Shown one piece after another: positions 48,301 to 57,460 of a stretch of DNA of 64,000 nt. Below the pieces are notes generated by a model, which was not told the DNA's origin, did no database searches, and saw only the letters and a list, made by a program, of their open reading frames with translations. Origin of the DNA: an uncultured Isosphaeraceae bacterium (GTDB lineage: Bacteria > Planctomycetota > Planctomycetia > Isosphaerales > Isosphaeraceae). Made by a program: the position numbers and the translations under genes. How positions within the stretch are numbered: the first letter of the stretch is position 1; each line of letters starts with the position of its first letter. Location of the stretch: the NCBI GenBank assembly GCA_945957605.1, contig CAMFLR010000001.1, positions 1,224,633 to 1,288,632 of the forward strand, written 5' to 3'.

Positions 48301-51300
48301 ATAGGTGTAAGTCGTAGATTCCCCACCGCCCGTAGTGGCGGTCAGGTTGCCGTCCTTGTCGTAACCGTAAATAACGTCGCCGACGTTGGCGTACTGATTG
48401 AGGTTATTCGTGCCATAGGTGGTGGTCACACCATCCTGGGTCACTGTGGTGCGATTCCCCATCGCGTCGTAACCGTAGGTGATGCTCGGGCCGCTCGGCG
48501 GCGTTACCGAAATGAGCTGGCTATCGGCATCATAGCCATAGATCGTCGTTCCCTCGAGGGTCGTCATGGTGGCAACGCGCCCGAGGACATCGTAGGTGTA
48601 AGTGAACTGGGAATTGATCGTTCCGTCGGGGGCGTGGTTCACCAGGCTCGCAATCTGACCGGTCGGGGTGTAGGTGTAAACGGTGTACGTACCGTTACCC
48701 ATGTCCTTGCGCGTTAGCTGATTGGCATCGTTGTAGTGATAGCCGATGATGGTAGCGCCGGTATCATCGGTAACAGTTGCCAGCCTGCCGCTGGCGTCGT
48801 AGGTGTAATTGACGACGTAGCCGTTCTGATTCACACGATTGAGCCGGCCGTTGATGCTGTTGTATCCATAGGTGATAAACATCCCGTCGGGATACGTGAC
48901 TGAAGTAACCAGGTCGGGATGTGCGGCATCGTCATATCCAAACGATGTGGTCCCATTGGCATCCGTCGCCGTCCTCGGGTTGCCGTTGGCGTCGTAGGAG
49001 AAGTCTGTATGGACGCCGGCGCCAAAGTCCTCGCGGGTCACTTCGCCAAAGCTATTGTACGTGTACGCGATCGTTTGACCGTTGCCGTTGATGAGTTGCT
49101 GGATCTCCCCATTCGGATCGGGCACGGCCTGCGTGATGCTGCCGTCGGCGGAGGTGATCTCCGTTGTGTTCCCCTGGCTATCGGTCGTGTACGTTGTGAG
49201 ATTGCCCTTCGCATCCCTGAAGCCCGCCAGCGTGCCGGACGACGGGTTGTACGTCGCGGAGATGTTGTTCCCAAGAGCATCCACGCGGCTGGTCTGGTCG
49301 CCCAATGGGTCATAACCATAATCCACGATGGAGCCGTCTGGCGTGATCGTCGCAGCAACCTGGCCGTTGATATTGTAAAGATATTGGTAAATATTCCCGG
49401 ACGCATCCTGGATCGAAGTGGGTTGGCCCTTCTCGTTGTACAGGATCGTACTTGTAGCGCTGGTCGCGTCGACAGTTGCTGTGAAGCCGGCTGGTGCGAG
49501 GTAACCGTAGGTCACGCTGCCGGTGTTGTTGTCACCGCGAATATTGGAGACCCGCCCCTGAGGGTCATATGCGAAATAAGTGTGGGTTCCGTCGAGTTGC
49601 GTGATCGATTGGAGGGCATGCAACTCCTCCGGTTTTGCTGTGTCAGTGAAGTATGAATACGAAAGCGCACCGTCGGGGCCAGTTGCGGTTATTAGATGTT
49701 CGCCGCTTGAGTCATAGGTGTAGGTACTAGTCTGGCCGGTGGAGGCTGTGGCGCGGGTGATCCGTCCTTCGGCGTTGTACTGGAAGGCTATAGTCGCACC
49801 ACTGGAGTCCGTCAGCATGGTGAGCTGGCTGCCGTTGTAGCTGGCGAAGATCTTATTGCCGTTCTGGTCCACGATAGACGCCAGCGACGCCGAACCGGCA
49901 ACACCGGCGTGTGGCGCCAATGAATTGAAGGTTTCGACTGTGCCGTTGGGCTCGCGCAGCACGTAGTTGCCGCCGACGATGGTTAGTGCCGCGGAATCTG
50001 CAAGCGTCCCGCGATAGGTACCGTCGGCCTGCGGCGCGAAGATGCGGGGCGTCCCGCCTTGCTGGATGATCACATCGCCGCTCGCGCTATCTTTGACTGC
50101 GTAATCATCCCAGAGGAAAGACCAGCCATAGCCGAATGCGCCGAGCTGGTACCGGCCGATGATCGAGTTGTCGAACGTGCGGGTCAAGCTCAGCGCCGGC
50201 CCGGGCGCGGGAATATCTAGGTCGGTGCTTGCCGCAAGGAGCGGACCGGTGACGCCACCTGCGGCATTCAACACCTCGAGGGCGAACACCTGTCCAAGGC
50301 TCGACACGCTTTCACCCTGTTCCGTCAGGTAGGCGCTGTCGCGCGCCAGGGCGGCCTGAAGCTGGCCGACGGTACTGCCCGCGGAGGCGATCAGGTTTGG
50401 CACCATCGCGTTCCAAGCGTCGGGCGAGATGTAGCTCGGTCGCGCGTTCGCCCAATTATAGGGAGCGTCGCCGTTAACGACCGCCAGGGCTTCGGTCAGG
50501 GGTTGAGGGTTGGTCGTCGTTTGCCCATTCACGTTTCCGTAGACGTGCAAGATGAAATGCTGGACGGTCCCAGGATCGTTCGGCGGCAAGATGGGAAAGA
50601 GACCGCCGGTGCTTGAAGGATCGGCGAGAGGGAACGGCCCGTAGATCCAATTTCCTTTCCCATCGACGTAGCCGATTTCGAGGATGGGCGAAAACGCCGG
50701 GAGTGATGAGGGGTTGCTGATCGATACCGTTACAGGATAATACGCGGCCGTTCCGTGAATGATATTGCCGTCCTTCACCTCATAAATAACACCGGGTGTG
50801 GTTGGATCTTCGAACTGTAAGGGCACCTCGTTGGGGGCGGAGAAAACCACCTGCGCATTGACAAGCTGCGTGCCTACAACGTTATCGAATGGATGGAACG
50901 CAGTGGCCACCTCGCTGCCTTGAACCGCGTCGACGAAGTACTCTCCGGCAGGAACTTTAGTCAGGTCGAAGTTCGCGACGAGTTGGCTCGAAGTCACAGC
51001 CTTCACCGAGGCGGCTGGATAGAGGTTTCCTGCCCCATCGCGCAATTGCACAGTCGTCTGCGCGTTGAATCCGGACCCGGACAGGTCGAGACTGGTGAGT
51101 CCCGTAGTCGCGGCCGGTCCGGAGCTGAAGCCTTCGATCCGTAACGGCGCGGCGATCGCCCGAAGCGTGAACGGCACGCCGCTTCCGGCGCCCGGCTGGC
51201 CCTGGATCAGGACGTAGTAAGTGCCCCCCTGCGAACCCGGCAGCAAGAGCGAGGGCTGCATGGTCGTCAGGTCGGTTTCGCTGTCATCGAAAGCCGATGG

Positions 51301-54300
51301 CGTCGGCACGGCGAACCGGCTGGCGAAGATGGCGACTTCATTCACGGCGCCGAGACTGCCGTCGAGTTCGACATCCTCGCCCGGGCGCACGGTCACCTTG
51401 TAATAGACGTCCTGCCCGGCCGCGATCGTCCCGTTCGCGGTTCCACCGAGAGCGAGAGTCGCAGTCAGGATCGGGACCGCGCTGGCCGAAACAGTGGCGT
51501 TATTTGTGCGATCAAGATCCGGCACTTGCTTGCCGCTGTCGGTCACGACGATCACAGAATAGCCGCCATCCACCGCGCCGGGTACCACGCCGCTGAGCGT
51601 CTCGTTGTAACTGGACATCCCAGCGAGTCCGCCCGCGTGAGTTACTCGTCCCAGGAGGAGGGAATTGGCGTCCAGGATACCGTTGGCAGAGAGGTAAACG
51701 GAATCAGTCCATGCACCAGTAGCGGCCTCCGGACTGAGGTTGGAGATGGTGTAGCCAACCGTGAGGTTATGCCCCGTCGTGCCGGTCGCACTAGCCGGGC
51801 CAACGCCATTGACGGTGATGCTGCTGCCCGCGGCGGCGAGGTCGGGCGCTTCGATGGCCGTGAACAGTTCCACGCTTTGCGGCGGGCCTGCGAGGGTCTG
51901 CACCGTGAAAGCGGATTGACCGTCGATCGACGGCAGGTTGATCGGGTTGAAACTGCCGCTGATCCCGCCTCCAGCAGTGAGGGCGGCGAATTTCTCGGTT
52001 CCACCGGGACCAAAACCGTTGATCAACGTGACGTTCAAGGTTCCAGCGAGGGTTGCGGTGCCGGAGACGTTGAGTTGATCGTACTGCGTTCCGGCGGTCG
52101 TGCCGCCGATCTCGACATTCAGGACGCCGCCGCTTCCTTGTTGGTAATTACCGTTGACGGTCAGGGTGCCGGGCGAGTCGCCAGGCGTTACCGTGCCGTC
52201 GTTGACGAAGTTCGCGGCAATGACGCCCGCACCGGTCAGGCTACCATTCAGCGTGACCGCACCAGCGGCCAGGGTACCGTCGATAATGGTGTTACCACCA
52301 CTCGTATAGATGCCATTATTATTGACTGTGAAGCGGCTTCCGGCACCGACGGTCAGGCTGCCTTGATTGCTGAACGGACCGGGGCTGGTCACAGCGGCGC
52401 CGTTTTTCAAAGTCAGAATAGCGCCCGAGGTATTGGTGGTCAGGCCTGCCAGGGCCGAGGTTGTACCGCCATCCAGGATCTGCGCTCCGGCGCCGTCGAT
52501 CAGCAGGTTGGCCGCGTTTGTTGCGATGTCGGCGTTTTTGAGCTGGAGCACACTGTTGTTACCGACGGCTTGCCAGGTGCCGCCAGTGAGTGTGCCGCCT
52601 GAGAAATTAGTAATGCCAGACACGGTGATCGTGCCACCACCGTCCGCCGCGATGATCCCCCTATTATCAACCGATCCGCCGGGACCAAATTCATCACTGC
52701 CGATAAAGCCGGTGCCGCCGTGAACGGTCACGCCTGCGGCGATCGTCAGTGTATTACCGGGATTGACGAAAAGTGCACTCGAACTATCGAGCGTGGTGAA
52801 ATCCACCTCGCCGGTACCGGACAACGCCTGTGTGCCCGAGAAGATGAGCTGGGCGCCGGGGATCTTGATGAGGCCCTGCTGGAGGGTCAAGCCGCCGATG
52901 ACGGTGGGGCCAATCGTGACGCCTCCCGTCATGAGTTCAAACGTGCCTGCCAGCGTGACGCCGTTCAAGACGCTCACTTGACTCTGGCCGATCAGTTCGG
53001 CGCTACCGGAGGTTGTGATCGTGCCGCCAACGATCGTGCTGTTCGCCGCCAAGACCCACGACCCTGTCTCATCCGTCAAAGCCAGCGTGCCATCGTTGAT
53101 CAGTGTACCAACGATTTTGACCGTGGCCGGCGCGACGTTGATCGTACCCAGTGTGCTGGTGTGGAAGGTGCCGCCCAGGTTGAGCGTGCCCGTGAGTTGT
53201 CCAGCGACCGTGCCCGTGTTGGACCACGTACCGGCCGTGTTGAGCGTCGCACCGCTATCGACCTGCAATGTTCCCTGATTGATCCAACCCGGGCCGATGA
53301 GGGTCAAGTCCTCATCGGCAGTGCTGCCAGCCAACCGGCCAGCCAGGTCGGCACTGATGGTCCCCTGGTTGATGAACGTTCCGCTGATCGTGCCGCTCTG
53401 ACCGTGCACCGTCAGGCCCGAGCCGAGTGTCAGCGTTGCGCCGGTCGAAGTGGTCAGAAACGTCGTATTCGAGCCACCGAAGAGAACATTGCCAGTGCCC
53501 GACCACGTCTGAGTGCCCTGCGCCGTGAGCAAGCCGACATTGCTGCCGTTGGCGGCGCCCAGCAAGATCGTGCCGTTGAGGGTCAGCCCATTGGTCACCG
53601 TCAACTTCGGTGCGAAATTGCTGCCCACATCCACAGTGCCGTCGAGCGTTACACCGCTCAGGGTGTTGCTGTTGTTGACGGCCGTCAGCACATTGCCGCT
53701 GCTGGTGGTGATCGTGCCGCCTACGATCGTTCCCCCGGCTATGTTCCACCCGCCGGTGCGGTTGTCGAGCGGCAAGATGTTGCCGGTATTGTCCAGCGTA
53801 CCCGTCAGATTCACCGTACCGCCGCTACGGTCGAACGACCCCGCCGGCGCCGGCGCGAAGATTCCCAAACCGGCAGTCGTGAACGAACCACCCAGATTTA
53901 GCGTCGAACCTTGCTCGCTTATCGTCCCGGTGTTGGACCACGTACCGGCAGTGTTGAGTGTCGCTCCGTTATCGACCTGTAACGTCCCCTGGTTGATCCA
54001 GCCTGGGCCGACAAGGGTCAAGTCCTCGTTCGCCGTGCTGCCGACCAACCGGCCGGCCAGGTCGGCACTGATCGTCCCTTGATTAATGAACGTACCGCTG
54101 ATCGTGCCGCTTTGACCGTGCACCGTCAGGCCCGATCCGAGGGTGAGCGTCGCACCGGCCGATATGCTGAGAGTCGTCGTGTCAGAGCCCCCAAAGAGAA
54201 TACTTCCTGTGCCGGACCACGTTTGAGTGCCTTGCGCCGTCAGCAAGCCAACGTTGCTGCCGTTGGCGGCGCCCAACAGGATCGTGCCATTGAGGGTCAG

Positions 54301-55545
54301 CCCATTAGTCACCGCCAACTTCGGCGCGAAGTTGCTGCTGACGTCCACAGTGCCATCGAGGGTCACGCCGCTCAGCGTGTTGCTATTGTTGACGGCTGTC
54401 AGCACATTGCCACCGCTGGTGGCGATCGTGCCGCCCACGATCGTCCCCCCGGCTATGTTCCACCCGCCGGTGCGGCTGTCGAGCGGCAAGATGTTGCCGC
54501 TATTGTCCAGTGTGCCCGTCAGATTTACTGTGCCGCCGCTACGGTTGAACGAAACCGCTGGCGCCGGCGCGAAGATTCCCAAGCCGGCCGTCGTGAACGA
54601 ACCACCCAGATTTAGCGTCGAACCTTGCTCGCTTATCGTCCCGGTGCTGGACCAGGTACCGACCGTGTTGAGCGTGGCACCATTTTCGACCTGTAACGTT
54701 CCCTGGTTGATCCAACCCGTGCCGATCAGAGTTAAATCCTCGTTCGCAGTACTTCCCGCCAATCGGCCAGCCAGATCGGCACTGATCGTCCCCTGATTGA
54801 TGAACGTACCGTTGATCGCGCCGCTCTGACCATGCACCGTCAGACCCGGGCCCAGTGTCAGCGTCGCGCCAGTCGATATGCTGATAGTCGTCGTATTCGA
54901 GCCGCCGAAGAGAATACTGCCTGAGCCTGACCACGTTTGAGTGCCCTGCGCCGTGAGCAAGCCGGAAGTGCTCCCGTTGGCGGCTCCCAGCAGGATCGTG
55001 CCGTTGAGAGTCAGCCCATTGGTCACCGTCATCTTCGGCGCGAAGACGCTGCTCACATCCAGAGTGCCGTCGAGCGTCACGCCGCTCAGAGTGTTGTTAT
55101 TATTGGCGGCGCTGATGGTGGTACTCGCCGTAACGGTCGCATTCTGAAGCGTGCCTCCCGCGATGGTAACGCTACCATTGCTGTCGAGCGTGCCGGCAAT
55201 CTGCAGAGTACCGTTGCCGAGACTGACCGGAGCATTCGCGGTCACGCTCAGGCTGCTAACCGCATCGGTGATGTTCTGAGAGTGCGTGACCGGATTGGTG
55301 ACACTGATGTTGATCACAGCGTCATCCGCCGGGCCAGGTTTGACACCGCCCTGCCAGTTGGCCCCTGTATCCCAGTCACCCCCGCTGGGGTTACCCCAGT
55401 AGATCACCGTCTGAACAATGCGGTCCTCGAGCGGCTCAAGCCAGAGATGGCGGCGAACATGGCGCGCGCGACTTGATCGGTTCTTACCGCCCCGGACTAA
55501 ACCCTGCGATGATTGCGTATAGGTGGGAAGCCGGTGCAACCGCAT
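45316..55545 (-). CDS. Giant surface protein: repeat region, CARDB, PPC, RHS/YD, MBG and DUF4214-like C-terminus
   Basis: 3409 residues from the ATG at 55545 (AAGGA upstream). The N-terminus has the planctomycete motif RRHLWLEPLEDR. Residues 60-800 are autotransporter-like beta-helix repeats (LTAQGTQTW, GTFINQGTISADLAGRL) in three near-identical 238-residue units. Then come CARDB (about 1231-1350), a PPC domain (about 1365-1470), an IPT/TIG-like part, and an RHS region (about 1775-2575) with many YD repeats (e.g. YDPLGDQTSRVDALGN), ending in the core motif ARFYSPSLGRFIQRDPTGL. About 830 residues follow: PNFISGPSGYGTPEFV, Ig-like strands, MBG_2 (about 3220-3300) and a DUF4214-like helix (AFLTVLYRETLGREPETAGL). 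No recognisable toxin domain follows the core. It is probably a secreted or surface adhesin; the signal peptide is not evident. Confidence 0.92.
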   Translation of the reverse strand: MRLHRLPTYTQSSQGLVRGGKNRSSRARHVRRHLWLEPLEDRIVQTVIYWGNPSGGDWDTGANWQGGVKPGPADDAVINISVTNPVTHSQNITDAVSSLSVTANAPVSLGNGTLQIAGTLDSNGSVTIAGGTLQNATVTASTTISAANNNNTLSGVTLDGTLDVSSVFAPKMTVTNGLTLNGTILLGAANGSTSGLLTAQGTQTWSGSGSILFGGSNTTTISISTGATLTLGPGLTVHGQSGAINGTFINQGTISADLAGRLAGSTANEDLTLIGTGWINQGTLQVENGATLNTVGTWSSTGTISEQGSTLNLGGSFTTAGLGIFAPAPAVSFNRSGGTVNLTGTLDNSGNILPLDSRTGGWNIAGGTIVGGTIATSGGNVLTAVNNSNTLSGVTLDGTVDVSSNFAPKLAVTNGLTLNGTILLGAANGSNVGLLTAQGTQTWSGTGSILFGGSDTTTLSISAGATLTLGSGLTVHGQSGTISGTFINQGTISADLAGRLVGSTANEDLTLVGPGWINQGTLQVDNGATLNTAGTWSNTGTISEQGSTLNLGGSFTTAGLGIFAPAPAGSFDRSGGTVNLTGTLDNTGNILPLDNRTGGWNIAGGTIVGGTITTSSGNVLTAVNNSNTLSGVTLDGTVDVGSNFAPKLTVTNGLTLNGTILLGAANGSNVGLLTAQGTQTWSGTGNVLFGGSNTTFLTTSTGATLTLGSGLTVHGQSGTISGTFINQGTISADLAGRLAGSTADEDLTLIGPGWINQGTLQVDSGATLNTAGTWSNTGTVAGQLTGTLNLGGTFHTSTLGTINVAPATVKIVGTLINDGTLALTDETGSWVLAANSTIVGGTITTSGSAELIGQSQVSVLNGVTLAGTFELMTGGVTIGPTVIGGLTLQQGLIKIPGAQLIFSGTQALSGTGEVDFTTLDSSSALFVNPGNTLTIAAGVTVHGGTGFIGSDEFGPGGSVDNRGIIAADGGGTITVSGITNFSGGTLTGGTWQAVGNNSVLQLKNADIATNAANLLIDGAGAQILDGGTTSALAGLTTNTSGAILTLKNGAAVTSPGPFSNQGSLTVGAGSRFTVNNNGIYTSGGNTIIDGTLAAGAVTLNGSLTGAGVIAANFVNDGTVTPGDSPGTLTVNGNYQQGSGGVLNVEIGGTTAGTQYDQLNVSGTATLAGTLNVTLINGFGPGGTEKFAALTAGGGISGSFNPINLPSIDGQSAFTVQTLAGPPQSVELFTAIEAPDLAAAGSSITVNGVGPASATGTTGHNLTVGYTISNLSPEAATGAWTDSVYLSANGILDANSLLLGRVTHAGGLAGMSSYNETLSGVVPGAVDGGYSVIVVTDSGKQVPDLDRTNNATVSASAVPILTATLALGGTANGTIAAGQDVYYKVTVRPGEDVELDGSLGAVNEVAIFASRFAVPTPSAFDDSETDLTTMQPSLLLPGSQGGTYYVLIQGQPGAGSGVPFTLRAIAAPLRIEGFSSGPAATTGLTSLDLSGSGFNAQTTVQLRDGAGNLYPAASVKAVTSSQLVANFDLTKVPAGEYFVDAVQGSEVATAFHPFDNVVGTQLVNAQVVFSAPNEVPLQFEDPTTPGVIYEVKDGNIIHGTAAYYPVTVSISNPSSLPAFSPILEIGYVDGKGNWIYGPFPLADPSSTGGLFPILPPNDPGTVQHFILHVYGNVNGQTTTNPQPLTEALAVVNGDAPYNWANARPSYISPDAWNAMVPNLIASAGSTVGQLQAALARDSAYLTEQGESVSSLGQVFALEVLNAAGGVTGPLLAASTDLDIPAPGPALSLTRTFDNSIIGRYQLGAFGYGWSFLWDDYAVKDSASGDVIIQQGGTPRIFAPQADGTYRGTLADSAALTIVGGNYVLREPNGTVETFNSLAPHAGVAGSASLASIVDQNGNKIFASYNGSQLTMLTDSSGATIAFQYNAEGRITRATASTGQTSTYTYDSSGEHLITATGPDGALSYSYFTDTAKPEELHALQSITQLDGTHTYFAYDPQGRVSNIRGDNNTGSVTYGYLAPAGFTATVDATSATSTILYNEKGQPTSIQDASGNIYQYLYNINGQVAATITPDGSIVDYGYDPLGDQTSRVDALGNNISATYNPSSGTLAGFRDAKGNLTTYTTDSQGNTTEITSADGSITQAVPDPNGEIQQLINGNGQTIAYTYNSFGEVTREDFGAGVHTDFSYDANGNPRTATDANGTTSFGYDDAAHPDLVTSVTYPDGMFITYGYNSINGRLNRVNQNGYVVNYTYDASGRLATVTDDTGATIIGYHYNDANQLTRKDMGNGTYTVYTYTPTGQIASLVNHAPDGTINSQFTYTYDVLGRVATMTTLEGTTIYGYDADSQLISVTPPSGPSITYGYDAMGNRTTVTQDGVTTTYGTNNLNQYANVGDVIYGYDKDGNLTATTGGGESTTYTYDPLNRLIGVQTPTDTWGYTYDALGNLVASTHNGQTTRYLIDPRGEGEVLGEYDSSGKLIANYTYGITLASRVDGSGSSAYYDYDAIGNTAGLSGQGGNYINSYSYLPFGEVSSASESVSNPFQYVGQDGVMTVGNGLDFMRARFYSPSLGRFIQRDPTGLGGGPNLNAYAANDPVNLVDPTGLIYNAGGNYVNGSAGGIADLSGRVTPMNSFGTSTTSASAQASESLGSRALQAGSDLASGLLKSSVDTGSKYALSLGEKIVEEGSKVGVPLVDVAGVTGEGLVEAAGFVLENGFYVVLAAIDVYLAYQVQDQESHLFNEILATRTIEESTIALAPTDPNFISGPSGYGTPEFVREGGAFPYLINFENKPSAPAPAQVVKVTQQLDTSLDWTTFQLGEFGFGGQIYSVPAGLKSYQTRIDDRSTTGVYVDVDGEFDQQTGVVTWTFTSIDPTTFDVPAGNPAEGFLPPDNDTGAGQGFVTYIVSPKSSDTTGTVIGAKATVTFQAGLPDESSLDTAPISNTMDVGSPTSAVAELPASSQRTFTVYWTGQDDTGGSGIASFDIYVSEDGGPFTAWLTGTQMTSADYTGQDGHTYAFYSVATDHVGHVQQNPATAQATTTVHVAQPTGLAAVSGAGIYGGTATLTATLTAGGSPLAGRSVNFTLTVGGSSIQVGTATTDSNGVATLRFVSLDGFHAGTAVGAVSASFAGDASDTASSASGNLVVARATPQLSWANPADIVYGTQLGVAQLDASASFAGNTLPGTFTYMPAAGTVLQAGSGQTLSVRFTPIDSTDFGATTAAVSINVNPAPLIVTAVDAVKVYDQSNPPFSARYSGFVLGQDASALAGSVTFTTAAMTGSLPGQYAIVVSGVTSPNYSITFQNGILTVLPPVSKKLAGAQAFLTVLYRETLGREPETAGLDYWTNEIVRGLGLGIITRRFFDSKERQILVRQHDAPKITIRKVQADALQARAAAIKSNTVLPKGPLVLHRKNKATVR
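53170..55105 (-). repeat. Tandem 714-bp direct repeats inside the giant gene
   Basis: Three copies with exactly 714-base spacing: units start at about 55105, 54391 and 53677 on the minus strand, and the last is incomplete. Each encodes the motifs NTLSGVTLDG, VTNGLTLNGTILLGAANGS and GTFINQGTISADLAGRL. The spacing is shown by identical short antisense open frames at 53513, 54227 and 54941. Copies differ by scattered substitutions, so the repeats are not a recent assembly error. Confidence 0.9.
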
Positions 55546-56219
55546 CGGTACATTTCCTTCTCGGTTAGCATGCACTGGGGGGTAATGATGGTATCCGATC
55601 GGAATGCCACCGATGTTTGCAGGGAATCATCTGGAGGTCGTCGGTACTCCAGACCTCTTGGAATTCATCATTTGCGTTTCGTGTCGAAGCCCATGCAATC
55701 ATCACGCTACGTAGAGGACGGAGCGAATGCGTGAACGACGTCGGAACTCTTACTGACAGCACCAGTTTTTTATAGAAATTGATGAAAATCAAATACTTTC
55801 TTGTGTTTTGTCGCTCCGAGGTTGCCATAAGCGAACAAATCGCAAGCGGCGCTTGACCTTCCGGCAAGCGTCAATATGTCTCTGCAACGTGGAAAACGTA
55901 GCACTAGCCAGTCGCCGTCATGCACATTGCCTTACCATCCCGCTGTCTATCGACTGACACTCTGCCAGTCCCATGGCATTGCAATGAATTCGGAATACGC
56001 CGAAATGCGCCAACGGGTGGCCGCCTCGAATTATCCATCCCGACCTTATTGCGCTTGTCTGAGGCGAGCTTTTGAGGCCTTTTACATTACCGCTGTTTCA
56101 AATGTTCACCTAAAACTTCAGCTGCCTGAATGCAGCCCTCCTCAGCGTCCCGTTCAAAAAGCGCCTATGCTGATTTGGGGATACCGAGGGACTGGCGCAA
56201 CAGAATCACGGGTGACTGT
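55546..56219. other. Upstream region of the giant gene, no gene recognised
   Basis: About 670 bases between the giant gene's start and the reverse transcriptase remnant. The minus-strand promoter of the giant gene must lie here. Short rightward frames (for instance 55876-56226) show no motif or ribosome site. An A/T-rich stretch at 55765-55800 (tttttatagaaattgatgaa) is noticeable but cannot be assigned. Confidence 0.45.
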
Positions 56220-56573
56220 GCGCTGATGAGGCTCCGAATTTTCGATTGCTCTCGCCGCCGATATGTTCAACCATCGGTGGTCCAAGGCGAAAGTAGATTG
56301 ATCAACCAAGAAGCTTCCGGTTCGGCTCGCTACTCGGTCTTCGACCTTCGTCCACAGGCAACGACGACTGGTCAACTCGTGGACCGCCGCCTTGAGTGCG
56401 TCAATCTTCTTCGCCGACGGTTTCGTACCGATGTAAGCACGCCCCATCAGCTGAGAGTCGCACAAGCCAATCGTGCAAACAAGGAAATTGACGCTTTTAT
56501 CAGGCACTCGGCACTTTCGCGTCTTGGCCTCGTTCACCATGAACCCATGCAAGCCGCCCGCATGCAATGCCAA
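56220..56573 (-). pseudogene. Group II intron reverse transcriptase/maturase remnant (C-terminal part)
   Basis: Reading leftward from 56573, the frame spells the conserved end of group II intron RT-maturases: GLHGFMVNEAKTR, VNFLVCTIGLC, MGRAYIGTKPSAKKIDALK and then HELTSRRCLWTKVEDRVAS (maturase X domain). After VAS the expected continuation 'NRKLLG-W-SIYFRLGP' is found only in the next frame, with the Trp codon changed to TGA. So there is at least one frameshift and one nonsense change. The RT core is missing, and no domain V/VI hairpin was found. It is a dead intron copy. Confidence 0.75.
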
Positions 56574-56659
56574 ACGGGGTTTCCCAAGCGAGGGAGCGCG
56601 CCAGGCACGACGATCAGACTCACGCCGTCACCCACTCGACATGCAACCATGCGCAATAA

Positions 56660-56938
56660 CTAACCTTCATCTTCCGCCACCAAGTAGATGTGAAATAGCC
56701 AGCGGTGTCGATCGGGGTTGAACTGGATGAAGCAAGTCCCAAGGACGTCGTTGACGGCGTCGGCATCAGCTTGAGACTCAATGATAAACGAACAGCCTCC
56801 AGGGGCGGCCCAAAGATTCTCTCCCGCCCACAATCTGGCGATAATCGACTCCGCCTTTTCCTCCGGGAGTTGGAAGCTCACGATCAGTTCCCGGGGTTCG
56901 ATATGCACAGCTTCCAGGATATAGGCAGTGCGATACAT
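56660..56938 (-). CDS. Small protein of unknown function
   Basis: 92 residues from the ATG at 56938; the open frame extends to 57094, but that part is Arg-rich and looks non-coding. The protein is hydrophilic, with an ordered composition (LEAVHIEPRELIVSFQLPEE and RLWAGENLWAAPGGCSFIIE). No family I recognise. It may be a genuine small cytoplasmic gene or a leftover of the nearby decayed region. It reads away from the PepSY-like gene. Confidence 0.5.
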   Translation of the reverse strand: MYRTAYILEAVHIEPRELIVSFQLPEEKAESIIARLWAGENLWAAPGGCSFIIESQADADAVNDVLGTCFIQFNPDRHRWLFHIYLVAEDEG

Positions 56939-57153
56939 GAGTCGCGGCCTCGCGAATCGCCTAAAACAAAACCCAACGAGCAAACCGAGTGAGAGCGGAG
57001 CTTGCCAATCATCTGCTCTGCGGTATGACGGCCTCTGTGCATGTGACGATTCCCCCTTCGATGAACCGCCGCGAGTTTCACCTCGCGACGGCAATCATCT
57101 AAAGGGGGAAAGTCGCCGCCCCGCCAGCCCAAGTTCCGTTTTTCGCCGCGCCC

Positions 57154-57441
57154 TTACTCAGTCCCCAGCACTTTCCCGTCCGGAGACATTTCAACCTCTT
57201 TGATCTTTCCCGCCTTCGTCTTCCCCTTGAGCTCGATGCTATCCTTGCCGTCGAACGTATCGCGATACGCCGCATAAAATGTCAGGTCCGGCGAGTGCTC
57301 CTTCGCCGCCTTCATCACGGCAGCGGGCACCTGGTCCAGCGGCAGCGGTTCCTTCTTCTTCTTGCCCATATCGTCGCCGTCGTTGTCTCCGCATCCAGCA
57401 ATTGCCAGCGCCAGCATTGAAATCGCATACCATCGACGCAC
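57154..57441 (-). CDS. PepSY-like lipoprotein
   Basis: 95 residues from a GTG at 57441, which gives a compact signal with two Arg residues and a lipobox AIAGC (MLALAIAGC). The alternatives are an ATG nine codons later or a longer frame up to 57492 that overlaps the DUF1559 gene. The mature part (DQVPAAVMKAAKEHSPDL, then FDGKDSIELKGKTKAGKIKE) resembles a single PepSY/BLIP-like domain, a small alpha-beta unit that binds or inhibits proteins. It is 19 bases after the DUF1559 gene and probably co-transcribed. Confidence 0.72.
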   Translation of the reverse strand: MRRWYAISMLALAIAGCGDNDGDDMGKKKKEPLPLDQVPAAVMKAAKEHSPDLTFYAAYRDTFDGKDSIELKGKTKAGKIKEVEMSPDGKVLGTE

Positions 57442-57460
57442 GAAACACCTCTCATTCAAA

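Noticed and set aside
47839..48717. A 292-codon rightward open frame inside the giant gene
   Set aside because: Antisense to the YD-repeat region; its Val/Ile/Arg-rich sequence mirrors the YD codons.
53513..54796. Repeated rightward frames starting MPCAVSK
   Set aside because: They are antisense to the 714-bp repeats; useful only as markers of the spacing.
53170..55105. CRISPR-like repetition
   Set aside because: The repeats are 714 bases long and coding, with no short spacer pattern.
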